5,222 bases of DNA from JAEXNA01 sp050486105 (GTDB taxonomy: Bacteria > Vulcanimicrobiota > Xenobia > Xenobiales > JADMJV01): the NCBI GenBank assembly GCA_050486105.1, contig JBJHCR010000418.1, forward strand, positions 1 to 5,222, written 5' to 3'. Position numbers and translations under genes: made by a program. Positions 1-5,222 of this stretch are shown piece by piece (positions within the stretch are counted from its first letter, which is position 1; each line of letters begins with the position of its first letter). Below the pieces are notes generated by a model. The model made no database searches. It saw only the letters and a list, made by a program, of their open reading frames with translations, and was not told the DNA's origin.

Positions 1-52
1 AGTCCAAACGACGCAATTTTTTCGTCAGAGGAATTGCAAATTTGAAGCTCAT
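1..52 (-). CDS. Possible 5' end of a gene running off the left edge
   Basis: Downstream of the lipoprotein terminator, a minus-strand ATG at 50-52 opens a frame of 17 codons to the window edge, beginning MSFKFAIPLTKKLRRLD. A weak AGG (59-61) lies 6 nt upstream. The stretch is too short to identify, and no convincing promoter is seen between 53 and 144. That interval otherwise holds only small hairpins (GAACC-CGC-GGTTC at 70-82, and GCGG with CCGC at 88-100). Direction agrees with the other genes. It could equally be a chance frame. Confidence 0.22.
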   Translation of the reverse strand, partial: MSFKFAIPLTKKLRRLD

Positions 53-144
53 AGTGGACCTATTTGCAAGAACCCGCGGTTCCTGTGGCGGAATAACCGC
101 AAGTTTGGCGATGTGGGTTGATTCGGCGCACAGCCTCTCCAGAC

Positions 145-190
145 CAACAAAAAAGCGCACGAGCTTTGGGGCCCACGCGCTTTTTTGTTG
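145..190. terminator. Bidirectional Rho-independent terminator after the lipoprotein gene
   Basis: CAACAAAAAAGCGC (145-158) and GCGCTTTTTTGTTG (177-190) form a perfect 14-bp inverted repeat around an 18-nt loop, starting 11 nt after the lipoprotein stop codon (202-204). Each strand shows a GCGC stem followed by T6, so the element should stop transcription in both directions. That leaves open a plus-strand gene arriving from the left. Confidence 0.85.
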
Positions 191-201
191 CAACTTACCG
201 T

Positions 202-1218
202 TTAGGGAAGGGTGATGAAATTACCGGTGATGGTACCGGAGGTGCTGAATTCCCCTTCAGCATCGTTGGGGTCGACTTCCGAATTCGGTCCCACGTTGGT
301 GAACTGGAACTGAACGGTGATGCTGTTTTCACCAATATTGGTGATGGTAGCTTGGCCGGTGGTACCGTCTACGATACTCCACCCAGCGGTGACGGTGGAA
401 CCGGTGGAATCCGAGAGAGAGATGACGGAGCCATTCTTCCCATCGGTGCTCAGGGGGTAAGCTTGACCTTCCACCAGTTCGTCTTCGTCCACGATGGTGA
501 TAACCAGAGCACGAATAGTGGCGGTTTGGCCTTCGACAATAACCTCGGTGAGGCCGATGGTGACGGACTCTTGGCCGTCTTCACCGGTACCTACGGCTCC
601 AGCGATGGTTGAGTCGGCATCCACGGGCTGGGTGGGCCCGTTGTAGCCGTTGCCCGGAGTGAACACGAAATTGCTGACGGTTCCACCGGAAATGAGACGG
701 CCATCTTCCTCGGGAGGGGGAGTATTGTTACCGGGAGCGTTAGGAGCGCCTAAGTTTGCAGGCTGGACCACACCTTGGAAGGTTTGGCCATTGATAACCA
801 ACTGATAGGTGCCTTGGTTGTTGCCCACGGGAAGGACGCCGGTAATGGTAAAATTGCCGCTACTGGGGATGTTGCCCGTGAGGGTGAAGGTACCGCTGTT
901 CAAGTTGACTTGGCCGGTAACCGGAAAATCGCCAACTTGGACAGCTTGGGTGACGATGGCGGCATTGGTAGAGAGGGTACCGGTAGCGCCACCGTTGTTG
1001 TTAACGGTGAAGCTTAGGTCGGCGGTTTGGTTGTTGGGCAGATTGTTGGCGCCCAAGAACTGACCTACGAAATTCGAGCCTCCGATTGGACCACCTTGCT
1101 GGCCGGACACTTGAGTAAAGTCGTCGTTGCTGCTCCCGCAGGCGACAGTGAGCACGGCCAAGACCGAAATCACGAGAGACGTCGCGAGCGAGCGCGCGCG
1201 AGCTTGTAAAGTTTTCAC
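202..1218 (-). CDS. Hypothetical exported lipoprotein, beta-rich, two-part
   Basis: A 338-residue protein of unrecognised family. It begins with a lipoprotein signal peptide: basic n-region (K2, R7, R9), hydrophobic stretch 11-26 and lipobox TVAC with acylated Cys27, followed by GSSNDD. Gly at +2 would, by the enterobacterial rule, send it to the outer membrane. The mature protein is rich in Gly, Asn, Thr, Ser and Val with alternating beta-strand patterns and almost no Cys. Part one (about 49-152) has repeated Thr/Gly strands such as SGTFTLTGNIPSSGNFTITG. A Pro/Asn linker (about 153-173, ending NNTPPPEEDG) leads to part two (about 178-338), which is acidic and closes with GEFSTSGTITGNFITLP, like the last strands of a beta barrel or sandwich. 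The GTG start is supported by an excellent Shine-Dalgarno site. It has its own promoter and terminator, so it appears monocistronic and independent of the kai operon. A surface or periplasmic role is inferred only from the signal. Confidence 0.85.
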   Translation of the reverse strand: MKTLQARARSLATSLVISVLAVLTVACGSSNDDFTQVSGQQGGPIGGSNFVGQFLGANNLPNNQTADLSFTVNNNGGATGTLSTNAAIVTQAVQVGDFPVTGQVNLNSGTFTLTGNIPSSGNFTITGVLPVGNNQGTYQLVINGQTFQGVVQPANLGAPNAPGNNTPPPEEDGRLISGGTVSNFVFTPGNGYNGPTQPVDADSTIAGAVGTGEDGQESVTIGLTEVIVEGQTATIRALVITIVDEDELVEGQAYPLSTDGKNGSVISLSDSTGSTVTAGWSIVDGTTGQATITNIGENSITVQFQFTNVGPNSEVDPNDAEGEFSTSGTITGNFITLP

Positions 1219-1222
1219 GGTG

Positions 1223-1230
1223 TTCTCCTA
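1223..1230 (-). promoter_or_regulatory. Strong Shine-Dalgarno site setting the GTG start of the lipoprotein
   Basis: TAGGAGAA on the minus strand contains GGAG six nt before the GTG at 1218. The good site and spacing support GTG as the start, and the signal peptide begins directly with it. Confidence 0.75.
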
Positions 1231-1248
1231 AATTTTACTGTGAGTCGC

Positions 1249-1278
1249 ATTCTAAAGCGGTCCCTCGGGCTGGGTAAA
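1249..1278 (-). promoter_or_regulatory. Candidate sigma-70-like promoter of the lipoprotein gene
   Basis: On the minus strand TTTACC (1273-1278) and TAGAAT (1249-1254) are separated by 18 nt. TAGAAT differs from TATAAT at one base; TTTACC matches four of six bases of TTGACA. The -10 lies 30 nt upstream of the GTG start, leaving room for a short leader with the ribosome binding site. This is based on consensus matching only. Confidence 0.4.
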
Positions 1279-1285
1279 GTCTATG

Positions 1286-1305
1286 ATTGGGGATTTATTG
1301 GGGAT
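1286..1305. repeat. Two 9-nt direct repeats, ATTGGGGAT, one helical turn apart
   Basis: ATTGGGGAT occurs at 1286-1294 and 1297-1305, a start-to-start spacing of 11 nt. A third, inverted copy of the core is TCCCCAATC at 1343-1351, which is the exact reverse complement of GATTGGGGA at 1285-1293. The pair sits just upstream of the proposed -35 of the lipoprotein gene, a typical place for an activator. Direct repeats about 10-11 bp apart are typical of response regulators of the OmpR class, but the regulator here is unknown. Confidence 0.45.
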
Positions 1306-1397
1306 AACCAGCGAGTCCCCCCACTGTGGTGGGATGGCCCTTTCCCCAATCGGGAAGAAGCCGTTTCGAATATAGCAAATGTGTATTGTAACGAGAC

Positions 1398-1622
1398 ATG
1401 GCTATTTCGACGCCCATAAGACCTACGGGAGAACAAGCAAAAGTGGCCCGCGAATGTCTGGAGACTCTCCAAGACAGTCCTCACCCGACCGTGACACTAA
1501 TACTCCAGGGCGGACCTGAATTTGAGTTTCCGGAGGTTGCCTTTCATTTTTTGCTCTAGCTACTTCAGGAGACGGCCAAAGTCGACCCTGTGACTCTGAT
1601 CCCCGTCCATTCGGAACTGACG
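1398..1622 (+). pseudogene. Decayed antitoxin-like gene (excisionase/HTH-type antitoxin N-terminal region)
   Basis: The plus strand reads from ATG 1398 for 53 codons to TAG 1557-1559, then stays open in the same frame to TGA at 1713-1715. Before the stop are TVTLILQGGPEFEFPEVAFH (31-50) and FLL; directly after it come LLQETAKVDP and VTLIPVHSELT (65-75). Read through the TAG, this follows the known layout of the antitoxins that precede an excisionase-family helix-turn-helix: a strand with 'VTL', an 'ELP-x-A-LLL-LL-E-A-G' helix, then 'VTLIPVHAELTTQEAADLL'. After ELT the expected helix-turn-helix is not recognisable in frame; one base downstream the frame reads FQVLTAGRTTSRQTLA, where SRQTL could be its remnant. 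A nonsense mutation plus loss of the C-terminus suggests a dead gene. No toxin gene (normally a PIN-domain nuclease) follows, since the kinase gene occupies that side on the opposite strand. The family match is from memory of conserved motifs, so it is moderate; a real 53-residue peptide gene is the alternative. Confidence 0.6.
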
Positions 1623-1679
1623 CTTCCAAGTGCTCACCGCAGGCAGGACCACTTCGCGGCAAACGCTAGCCGAAAAGTC

Positions 1680-1715
1680 ACCCACCCCAGGCGGGTACCC
1701 ACCGAAGGTGGGTGA
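1680..1715 (-). terminator. Tandem-hairpin terminator of the kaiC-kaiB-kinase operon
   Basis: Read on the minus strand, about 30 nt after the kinase stop, two adjacent 17-nt hairpins follow each other with no gap: ACCCACCTTCGGTGGGT (1697-1713) and ACCCGCCTGGGGTGGGT (1680-1696). They agree at 14 of 17 positions. Each folds into a 7-bp GC-rich stem with a 3-nt loop; the second has one G-U pair. The outer ends TCACCCACC and GGTGGGTGA (minus strand; 1707-1715 and 1678-1686) also pair, giving an alternative long stem. GACTTTTCGG follows, a short T4 run. The position and stems fit a Rho-independent terminator, although the T run is weak. Confidence 0.6.
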
Positions 1716-1745
1716 TGAGGACGCGAGACGAGGTTCTCACACGCA

Positions 1746-4217
1746 TCAAGTGGGATTCACAGTGTCCAGAACACTGCGAATGCAATGCTTGAGTTCCCTA
1801 ACGGTGTAGGGTTTTGGAAGCACCGGTATCTGGGGCATCTCAGGATGTGGCCCCGCCAAATAGCCTGATGAAAACACGATTCTGACTTTCGGATATTTTG
1901 CTTGAACTCGTTTGGCGAACTCCACCCCACCCAATCCTTGCATAGACAGGTCGGTGAGCACCAGAGAGATATTCTGGGAAGATTCCGCCAACGTCTGCAA
2001 TCCTTTTTCGGCCGAGGAACTGGTGAGCACCGTATATCCCATGGAACCGAGCGCCCGTTTCACCAGGTTCAAGATAGCCAATTCATCATCTACTACCAGC
2101 ACCGTCTCAGGTTGGCCGGCAGAAGTCGCAGAGGGGACACCGGTGAACGAAACTGGGTGCTCATTCCAGCCAGAGTTCTGCTCTTGAAGAGCCTTATGCA
2201 GACACTCAAGCAAGTCTCGAGCAGTGTAAGGCTTAGGAAGAAAATGCTTTAACCCGGCGGCAAAAACTCGGGCCACATTTTCCGGGGTGACCTCTCCGGT
2301 GGAGCCGATGATGATCATCCCGGGGTCGATTCTTCTCAAGGCACTAATGAGGGTCGCCCCATCCATCACTGGCATGCCAAGATCGGTGATGACGGCGGCT
2401 ATCCTGCCTGCTTCCTGCACATAACGTGCCAACCCCTCGGCTCCGTCGGCGGCTTGGAGCACTTCATAGTCGTAGCGGTCCAGGATTCGAGTCATCATCT
2501 CTCTTATGCCGGCCTCATCGTCCACCACCAGGATCAGTTGCCCTCGTCCCCGAGGCATTTCCGAGTCTCTAAAGTGGCTAGGCTCCTCCGGAGAGACCCC
2601 TTCCTCCAAGGCCGGAAGAAGAATGGAGAAGGTGGAGCCGCGCCCCACCTTGCTTCGTACCTCTATGCTCCCTCCGTGGTCCCGGACGATGGTGAAGGAG
2701 GTCGGCAGACCCAGGCCTGTCCCGTGCCCCGGTTCCTTGGTAGTAAAAAACGGTTCAAACAGCCGCTCTTGAACCTCCGAGGACATCCCGGAACCGGTGT
2801 CGGTCACCTCCAGCAGCACTTCTCCTACGGTCGTGGTTGTGGCCTCCAAATCCCTGACAGAATCCGGCCCTGAACGTTTTCCTAAGGAGAGTGTGATTCG
2901 CCCTCCCGTCGGCATGGCATCGCGGGCATTGACGCAGAGGTTCACCAACACCTGATACAGTTGGGTGGCATCTCCTAGGACAAGATGATCTCCGGGACCC
3001 TTACGCACCTCTAGAGTGATATTCTTAGGGAAAGTGTCGTGAATCAAACTCTGGACTTCTTCGACCACCTTCACCAGGCTCAAAGGCTTTTTCTTCCCCC
3101 CCACACCGCGGGCAAAGGTCAGGATCTGCTGGATCAAGTCAGCACCCCGCTGAGCGCTGCCGGCTACGGTTTTCAGGAGGTCAGCCTCCTCTTGGTCAGC
3201 GAGCTTCTCTCTCAAGAGTTCCACCGACATCAAGATCGGGGCCAAGACATTGTTCAAATCGTGGGCGATACCACCGGCCAAGGTCCCCAGGCTTTCCAAT
3301 CGTTGAGCGCGTAGAAACTGGTCTTGCAAGCGCTTCTTCTCGCTGATATCGGAGTTGATCGAGAGCACTGAGCTGGGCAAACCTCTATTGTCTCGCACCA
3401 GCGTCAAGCGAGAGAAAACCGTAACCACCGAGCCCTGTTTTGTTCTGTGCTCCACCTCTCCGGACCAATCTCCGGCTTCCAGAACCGCCTCCAAGGCTTC
3501 CAGAGCCTCCCCATCAGTGGGCATGATCAGCTCGGTCACCGGTCGTCCTTGGGCCTCTTCTCGGCTCCACCCATAAACATCCTCGGCTCCCTTACTCCAG
3601 AAAGTGATCTCCAAATCCTTGGACCAGACCAAGATGGCGTCGCTTGTTTGGTCTAAGAGGGCGGCCTGCTCAATCAGCCGTTGCTGGGATAAGGTTAGAG
3701 TGGTCACATCCAGATGCATGACCACCGCTCGCAAAGGATCACAATCGCAAATAGGGACGGCGACGATACGAAACCATCTTTTTTCGGTGGGGGAGTGGCA
3801 AGGGTATTCGAGTTCGAACCGGGCTCGCTCCCCGCTCAGAACCTCCTTCAGGCCCGTCACCACTTCCGGCGTCTCTGAGGCCGCTTCCAGATAGTTCTGT
3901 CCCACTCCAAACGTCGGGTCTCGATTGTCATTTTCTCGCGCGAAACGACGCCAGGCTTCATTGACATTTAGGACCAACCCACTCTGATCCAGCACCGCAA
4001 TATGAGCCGGCAAAGCGTCCAAAACAGTAGTCCGAAGCAGTGCTTCACGACGTTGCAAAGCCTCACTGCTGCGGAGTTGCTGCTGGGCTTCGCTGAGCAG
4101 ATAGGTCTTTCCCGATGGCGAAACCAGGGCGTCCACCTCGGGACCCAGGAGTTCACTCAAGCGCTGCTGGGTCTCGAAAAGTTGGGCCACTAAGGTCCCA
4201 ACCTGGTCGTCACTCAC
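1746..4217 (-). CDS. Hybrid sensor histidine kinase, PAS-PAS-HisKA-HATPase-REC-REC
   Basis: An 823-residue soluble hybrid histidine kinase with no membrane segment or signal peptide, so probably cytoplasmic. Domains in order: a Gln/Leu/Glu-rich helical lead (1-60); PAS 1 (about 62-175, with YPCHSPTEKRWFR at 138-150); PAS 2 (about 183-295); HisKA with phosphoacceptor His319 in GTLAGGIAHDLNN; HATPase_c with N box NLCVNARDAM (Asn430), G1 DTGSGM (473-478), F box FEPFF (487-491) and G2 GTGLGL (499-504). Receiver 1 (about 559-677) has acidic pair D566/D567, phosphoacceptor D612 and K662. Receiver 2 (about 704-820) has D710/D711, D756 and K802. All catalytic residues are present. There is no HPt or DNA-binding domain, so output goes to another protein or the receivers act as a phosphate sink. 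The start is GTG at 4217, overlapping the kaiB stop as GTGA, with only a weak AGG 6 nt upstream, which suggests coupled translation. Position after kaiC-kaiB suggests it senses or relays the Kai state, but it lacks the KaiB-like sensor domain of SasA. The PAS ligands are unknown. Confidence 0.95.
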   Translation of the reverse strand: MSDDQVGTLVAQLFETQQRLSELLGPEVDALVSPSGKTYLLSEAQQQLRSSEALQRREALLRTTVLDALPAHIAVLDQSGLVLNVNEAWRRFARENDNRDPTFGVGQNYLEAASETPEVVTGLKEVLSGERARFELEYPCHSPTEKRWFRIVAVPICDCDPLRAVVMHLDVTTLTLSQQRLIEQAALLDQTSDAILVWSKDLEITFWSKGAEDVYGWSREEAQGRPVTELIMPTDGEALEALEAVLEAGDWSGEVEHRTKQGSVVTVFSRLTLVRDNRGLPSSVLSINSDISEKKRLQDQFLRAQRLESLGTLAGGIAHDLNNVLAPILMSVELLREKLADQEEADLLKTVAGSAQRGADLIQQILTFARGVGGKKKPLSLVKVVEEVQSLIHDTFPKNITLEVRKGPGDHLVLGDATQLYQVLVNLCVNARDAMPTGGRITLSLGKRSGPDSVRDLEATTTTVGEVLLEVTDTGSGMSSEVQERLFEPFFTTKEPGHGTGLGLPTSFTIVRDHGGSIEVRSKVGRGSTFSILLPALEEGVSPEEPSHFRDSEMPRGRGQLILVVDDEAGIREMMTRILDRYDYEVLQAADGAEGLARYVQEAGRIAAVITDLGMPVMDGATLISALRRIDPGMIIIGSTGEVTPENVARVFAAGLKHFLPKPYTARDLLECLHKALQEQNSGWNEHPVSFTGVPSATSAGQPETVLVVDDELAILNLVKRALGSMGYTVLTSSSAEKGLQTLAESSQNISLVLTDLSMQGLGGVEFAKRVQAKYPKVRIVFSSGYLAGPHPEMPQIPVLPKPYTVRELKHCIRSVLDTVNPT

Positions 4218-4489
4218 GATAGGCCTAACATTCTGAGTACTGGTGCTGAGTCATTGAGATTGCCCAGGATGCGCGCGCTCGGGGTGACGGAAAGGAAGAG
4301 CAAGGTGGGAGTGAGATACACACCGTCGGCCAAGGCCCGCTCGGGTTCTTCGAAGACATCCACCACTTCCAAAGTGAAGTGGTCCTGAAGGTATTCAGAG
4401 CAAAGACGTTTGAGGTTAGCCAGAGCTTGTTGAGAATTCGGAGCGGCACCGGCCACATACAATCTGAGGAGAACATGGTCCTCAGCCAT
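4214..4489 (-). CDS. kaiB: KaiB-family clock protein
   Basis: A 91-residue KaiB-family protein with a thioredoxin-like fold. KaiB proteins can switch fold to bind KaiC. The family pattern is clear: LRLYVAGAAPNSQQALANLK (8-27), LEVVDVFEEPERAL (40-53), TPTLLFL (60-66) and ARILGNL (72-78). The ATG at 4489 is chosen because the family begins a few residues before the LRLYVAG strand; an in-frame ATG at 4564 would add 25 unrelated residues inside kaiC. An AAGGAG lies at 4502-4507, 12 nt before the start, which is rather long spacing. The gene overlaps the kaiC stop by 8 nt and shares GTGA with the next gene. Compared with cyanobacterial KaiB (about 102 residues) it lacks the acidic tail. A Lys after PTL-x is Phe, and the first Arg of the RR pair is Ala. 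The partner is presumably the adjacent KaiC. Confidence 0.94.
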   Translation of the reverse strand: MAEDHVLLRLYVAGAAPNSQQALANLKRLCSEYLQDHFTLEVVDVFEEPERALADGVYLTPTLLFLSVTPSARILGNLNDSAPVLRMLGLS

Positions 4490-5222
4490 CGGAAAGGTGA
4501 ACTCCTTTTTCGAACTTTTCACGCTCAAGTTGGATTTTCCGGGCGGTCGAAATGCGCTCTTCATCAGCCCTAGTCAAAGCCTGCGTTATGCTGGACTTAA
4601 GTTCTAGTTTAGCCTGTTTCTGCTGTTCCAAGACTTCGATTTGTGATTGCAAACTCGCCATCTGCGCGTCCAGCAAGCGCTGCCGCTGGGCTGCTTCGGC
4701 TTCGCGGAGAAGGGACTCCAGGTGCTCTCGGCGCTCTCGTTCGAGTCTCAGGGTGCCCATCAGAACTTCGCCTCCCGAGGTGTAGACCTCGGTCAAGCTC
4801 ACCCCTTGAGAAGTCAAGACCACTTCTCGAACCTGATTGGAGTGGGCGGTCCCCCGAGACTTAACGATGGATAAGGCTCGATTTCTCTCACCCGCTTGCA
4901 CCTGGTAGGTGAGGTGAATCCAAGTGTCGGCGATGGTAGAAACCTGCAGGGGCGTGCTCTCGGAGCTTGGTTCGCTCAAGTCGAGAAGGCTGGTACAGAC
5001 TAGAGTTATGCCCCGGTTCTTGCACCAGTCGATCAGGCGCTCTGCCACGCTGTGAGATAAAAAACCAACTCCCCCCTTGCACAAGGCGGAAATCGGGTCC
5101 ACCACCAAGCAACGAGACCCATGCTCCTCGACCACCCTCTTGATATCCAGAAGGTGAAACTCCGCGCTGCAGTCGGTGGCTCGAGCCGCCACCGTAGTCA
5201 GCATCCCGCTTTGGCTGTACTG
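4482..5222 (-). CDS. kaiC: KaiC-family clock ATPase, C-terminal part only (5' end outside window)
   Basis: This is the C-terminal 246 residues of a KaiC-family RecA-like ATPase. The frame is open to the window edge, so the first Met (5204) is internal, and Walker A, the first ATPase domain and the catalytic glutamates lie off-window. Visible features, numbered from that Met, are a Walker B strand RCLVVDPISAL (31-41), STPLQVSTIADTW (83-95), GERNRALSIVKSRGTAHSNQ (105-124) and YTSGGEVLMGTLR (141-153). In cyanobacterial KaiC the segment matching STPLQVST carries the Thr426/Ser431/Thr432 phosphorylation cluster, and all three hydroxyl positions are kept here (T84, S89, T90). After residue 153 comes a charged, Ala/Leu/Glu/Arg-rich coiled coil of about 80 residues, in place of the short KaiA-binding tail of cyanobacterial KaiC. 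It is the first visible gene of an operon with kaiB and a histidine kinase. KaiC is known as an ATPase and autokinase that binds KaiB; whether this one oscillates is not shown. Family assignment is very secure. Confidence 0.95.
   Translation of the reverse strand, partial: QYSQSGMLTTVAARATDCSAEFHLLDIKRVVEEHGSRCLVVDPISALCKGGVGFLSHSVAERLIDWCKNRGITLVCTSLLDLSEPSSESTPLQVSTIADTWIHLTYQVQAGERNRALSIVKSRGTAHSNQVREVVLTSQGVSLTEVYTSGGEVLMGTLRLERERREHLESLLREAEAAQRQRLLDAQMASLQSQIEVLEQQKQAKLELKSSITQALTRADEERISTARKIQLEREKFEKGVHLSDG

Noticed and set aside
2..121. Plus-strand frame open from the left edge to TGA at 119-121, possibly the end of a convergent gene
   Set aside because: The bidirectional terminator would suit it, but the 39 residues show no motif and an unusual Cys/Asn/Arg/Phe-rich composition, so it is not called.
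118..612. Plus-strand ORF of 164 codons antisense to the lipoprotein gene
   Set aside because: It runs through the terminator and mirrors the Thr/Gly-rich lipoprotein codons. It has no ribosome binding site and a composition typical of a shadow frame.
1316..1334. Hairpin TCCCCCCACTGTGGTGGGA as a terminator
   Set aside because: It has a mismatch in the stem, no T run on either side, and no gene ending next to it.
1281..1484. Minus-strand ORF of 67 codons in the intergenic gap
   Set aside because: It has no ribosome binding site or recognisable motif, spans the repeat region, and overlaps the better-supported plus-strand antitoxin remnant.
1423..1662. Minus-strand ORF of 79 codons
   Set aside because: It is antisense to the antitoxin remnant with a low-quality composition, and has no supporting start signals.
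4214..4564. Longer KaiB start at 4564
   Set aside because: The extra 25 residues do not resemble any KaiB and lie wholly within the kaiC coding sequence. The ATG at 4489 fits the family length.

Overview
The window holds a minus-strand cluster with a kaiC–kaiB clock-type pair, a hybrid sensor histidine kinase and an unrelated exported lipoprotein. The host cannot be named. The KaiC and KaiB sequences are of the non-cyanobacterial kind: KaiC ends in a long coiled coil, KaiB is short, and no kaiA is visible. The lipoprotein signal and the hybrid kinase fit a Gram-negative, diderm environmental bacterium of moderately high GC. Placement in any phylum would be a guess.

Right part (about 1746-5222, minus strand): an operon read right to left. 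It starts off-window with kaiC, of which only the C-terminal half of the second ATPase domain plus a charged coiled-coil tail is present. kaiB overlaps kaiC by 8 nt. An 823-residue hybrid histidine kinase (PAS-PAS-HisKA-HATPase-REC-REC) overlaps kaiB by 4 nt (GTGA) and begins with GTG. The tight overlaps suggest translational coupling and a shared job: KaiC/KaiB as a timing or state module, with the kinase as a likely partner. Two tandem, near-identical hairpins followed by a short T run lie just after the kinase stop and probably end the operon.

Middle (1219-1745, 527 nt without an intact minus-strand gene): besides the operon terminator, the plus strand carries a decayed ORF resembling the antitoxins with an excisionase-type helix-turn-helix. 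It has an in-frame TAG, and the helix-turn-helix part is lost or frameshifted. Nearer the lipoprotein gene are a plausible sigma-70-like promoter and, just upstream of its -35, two 9-nt direct repeats spaced 11 nt apart, with a third inverted copy further up.

Left part (1-1218): a 338-residue lipoprotein of unknown function with a GTG start and strong Shine-Dalgarno site, closed by a perfect 14-bp A/T-flanked terminator that should work in both directions. The first 144 bases contain no certain gene. One short minus-strand reading frame may be the 5' end of a gene running off the left edge.
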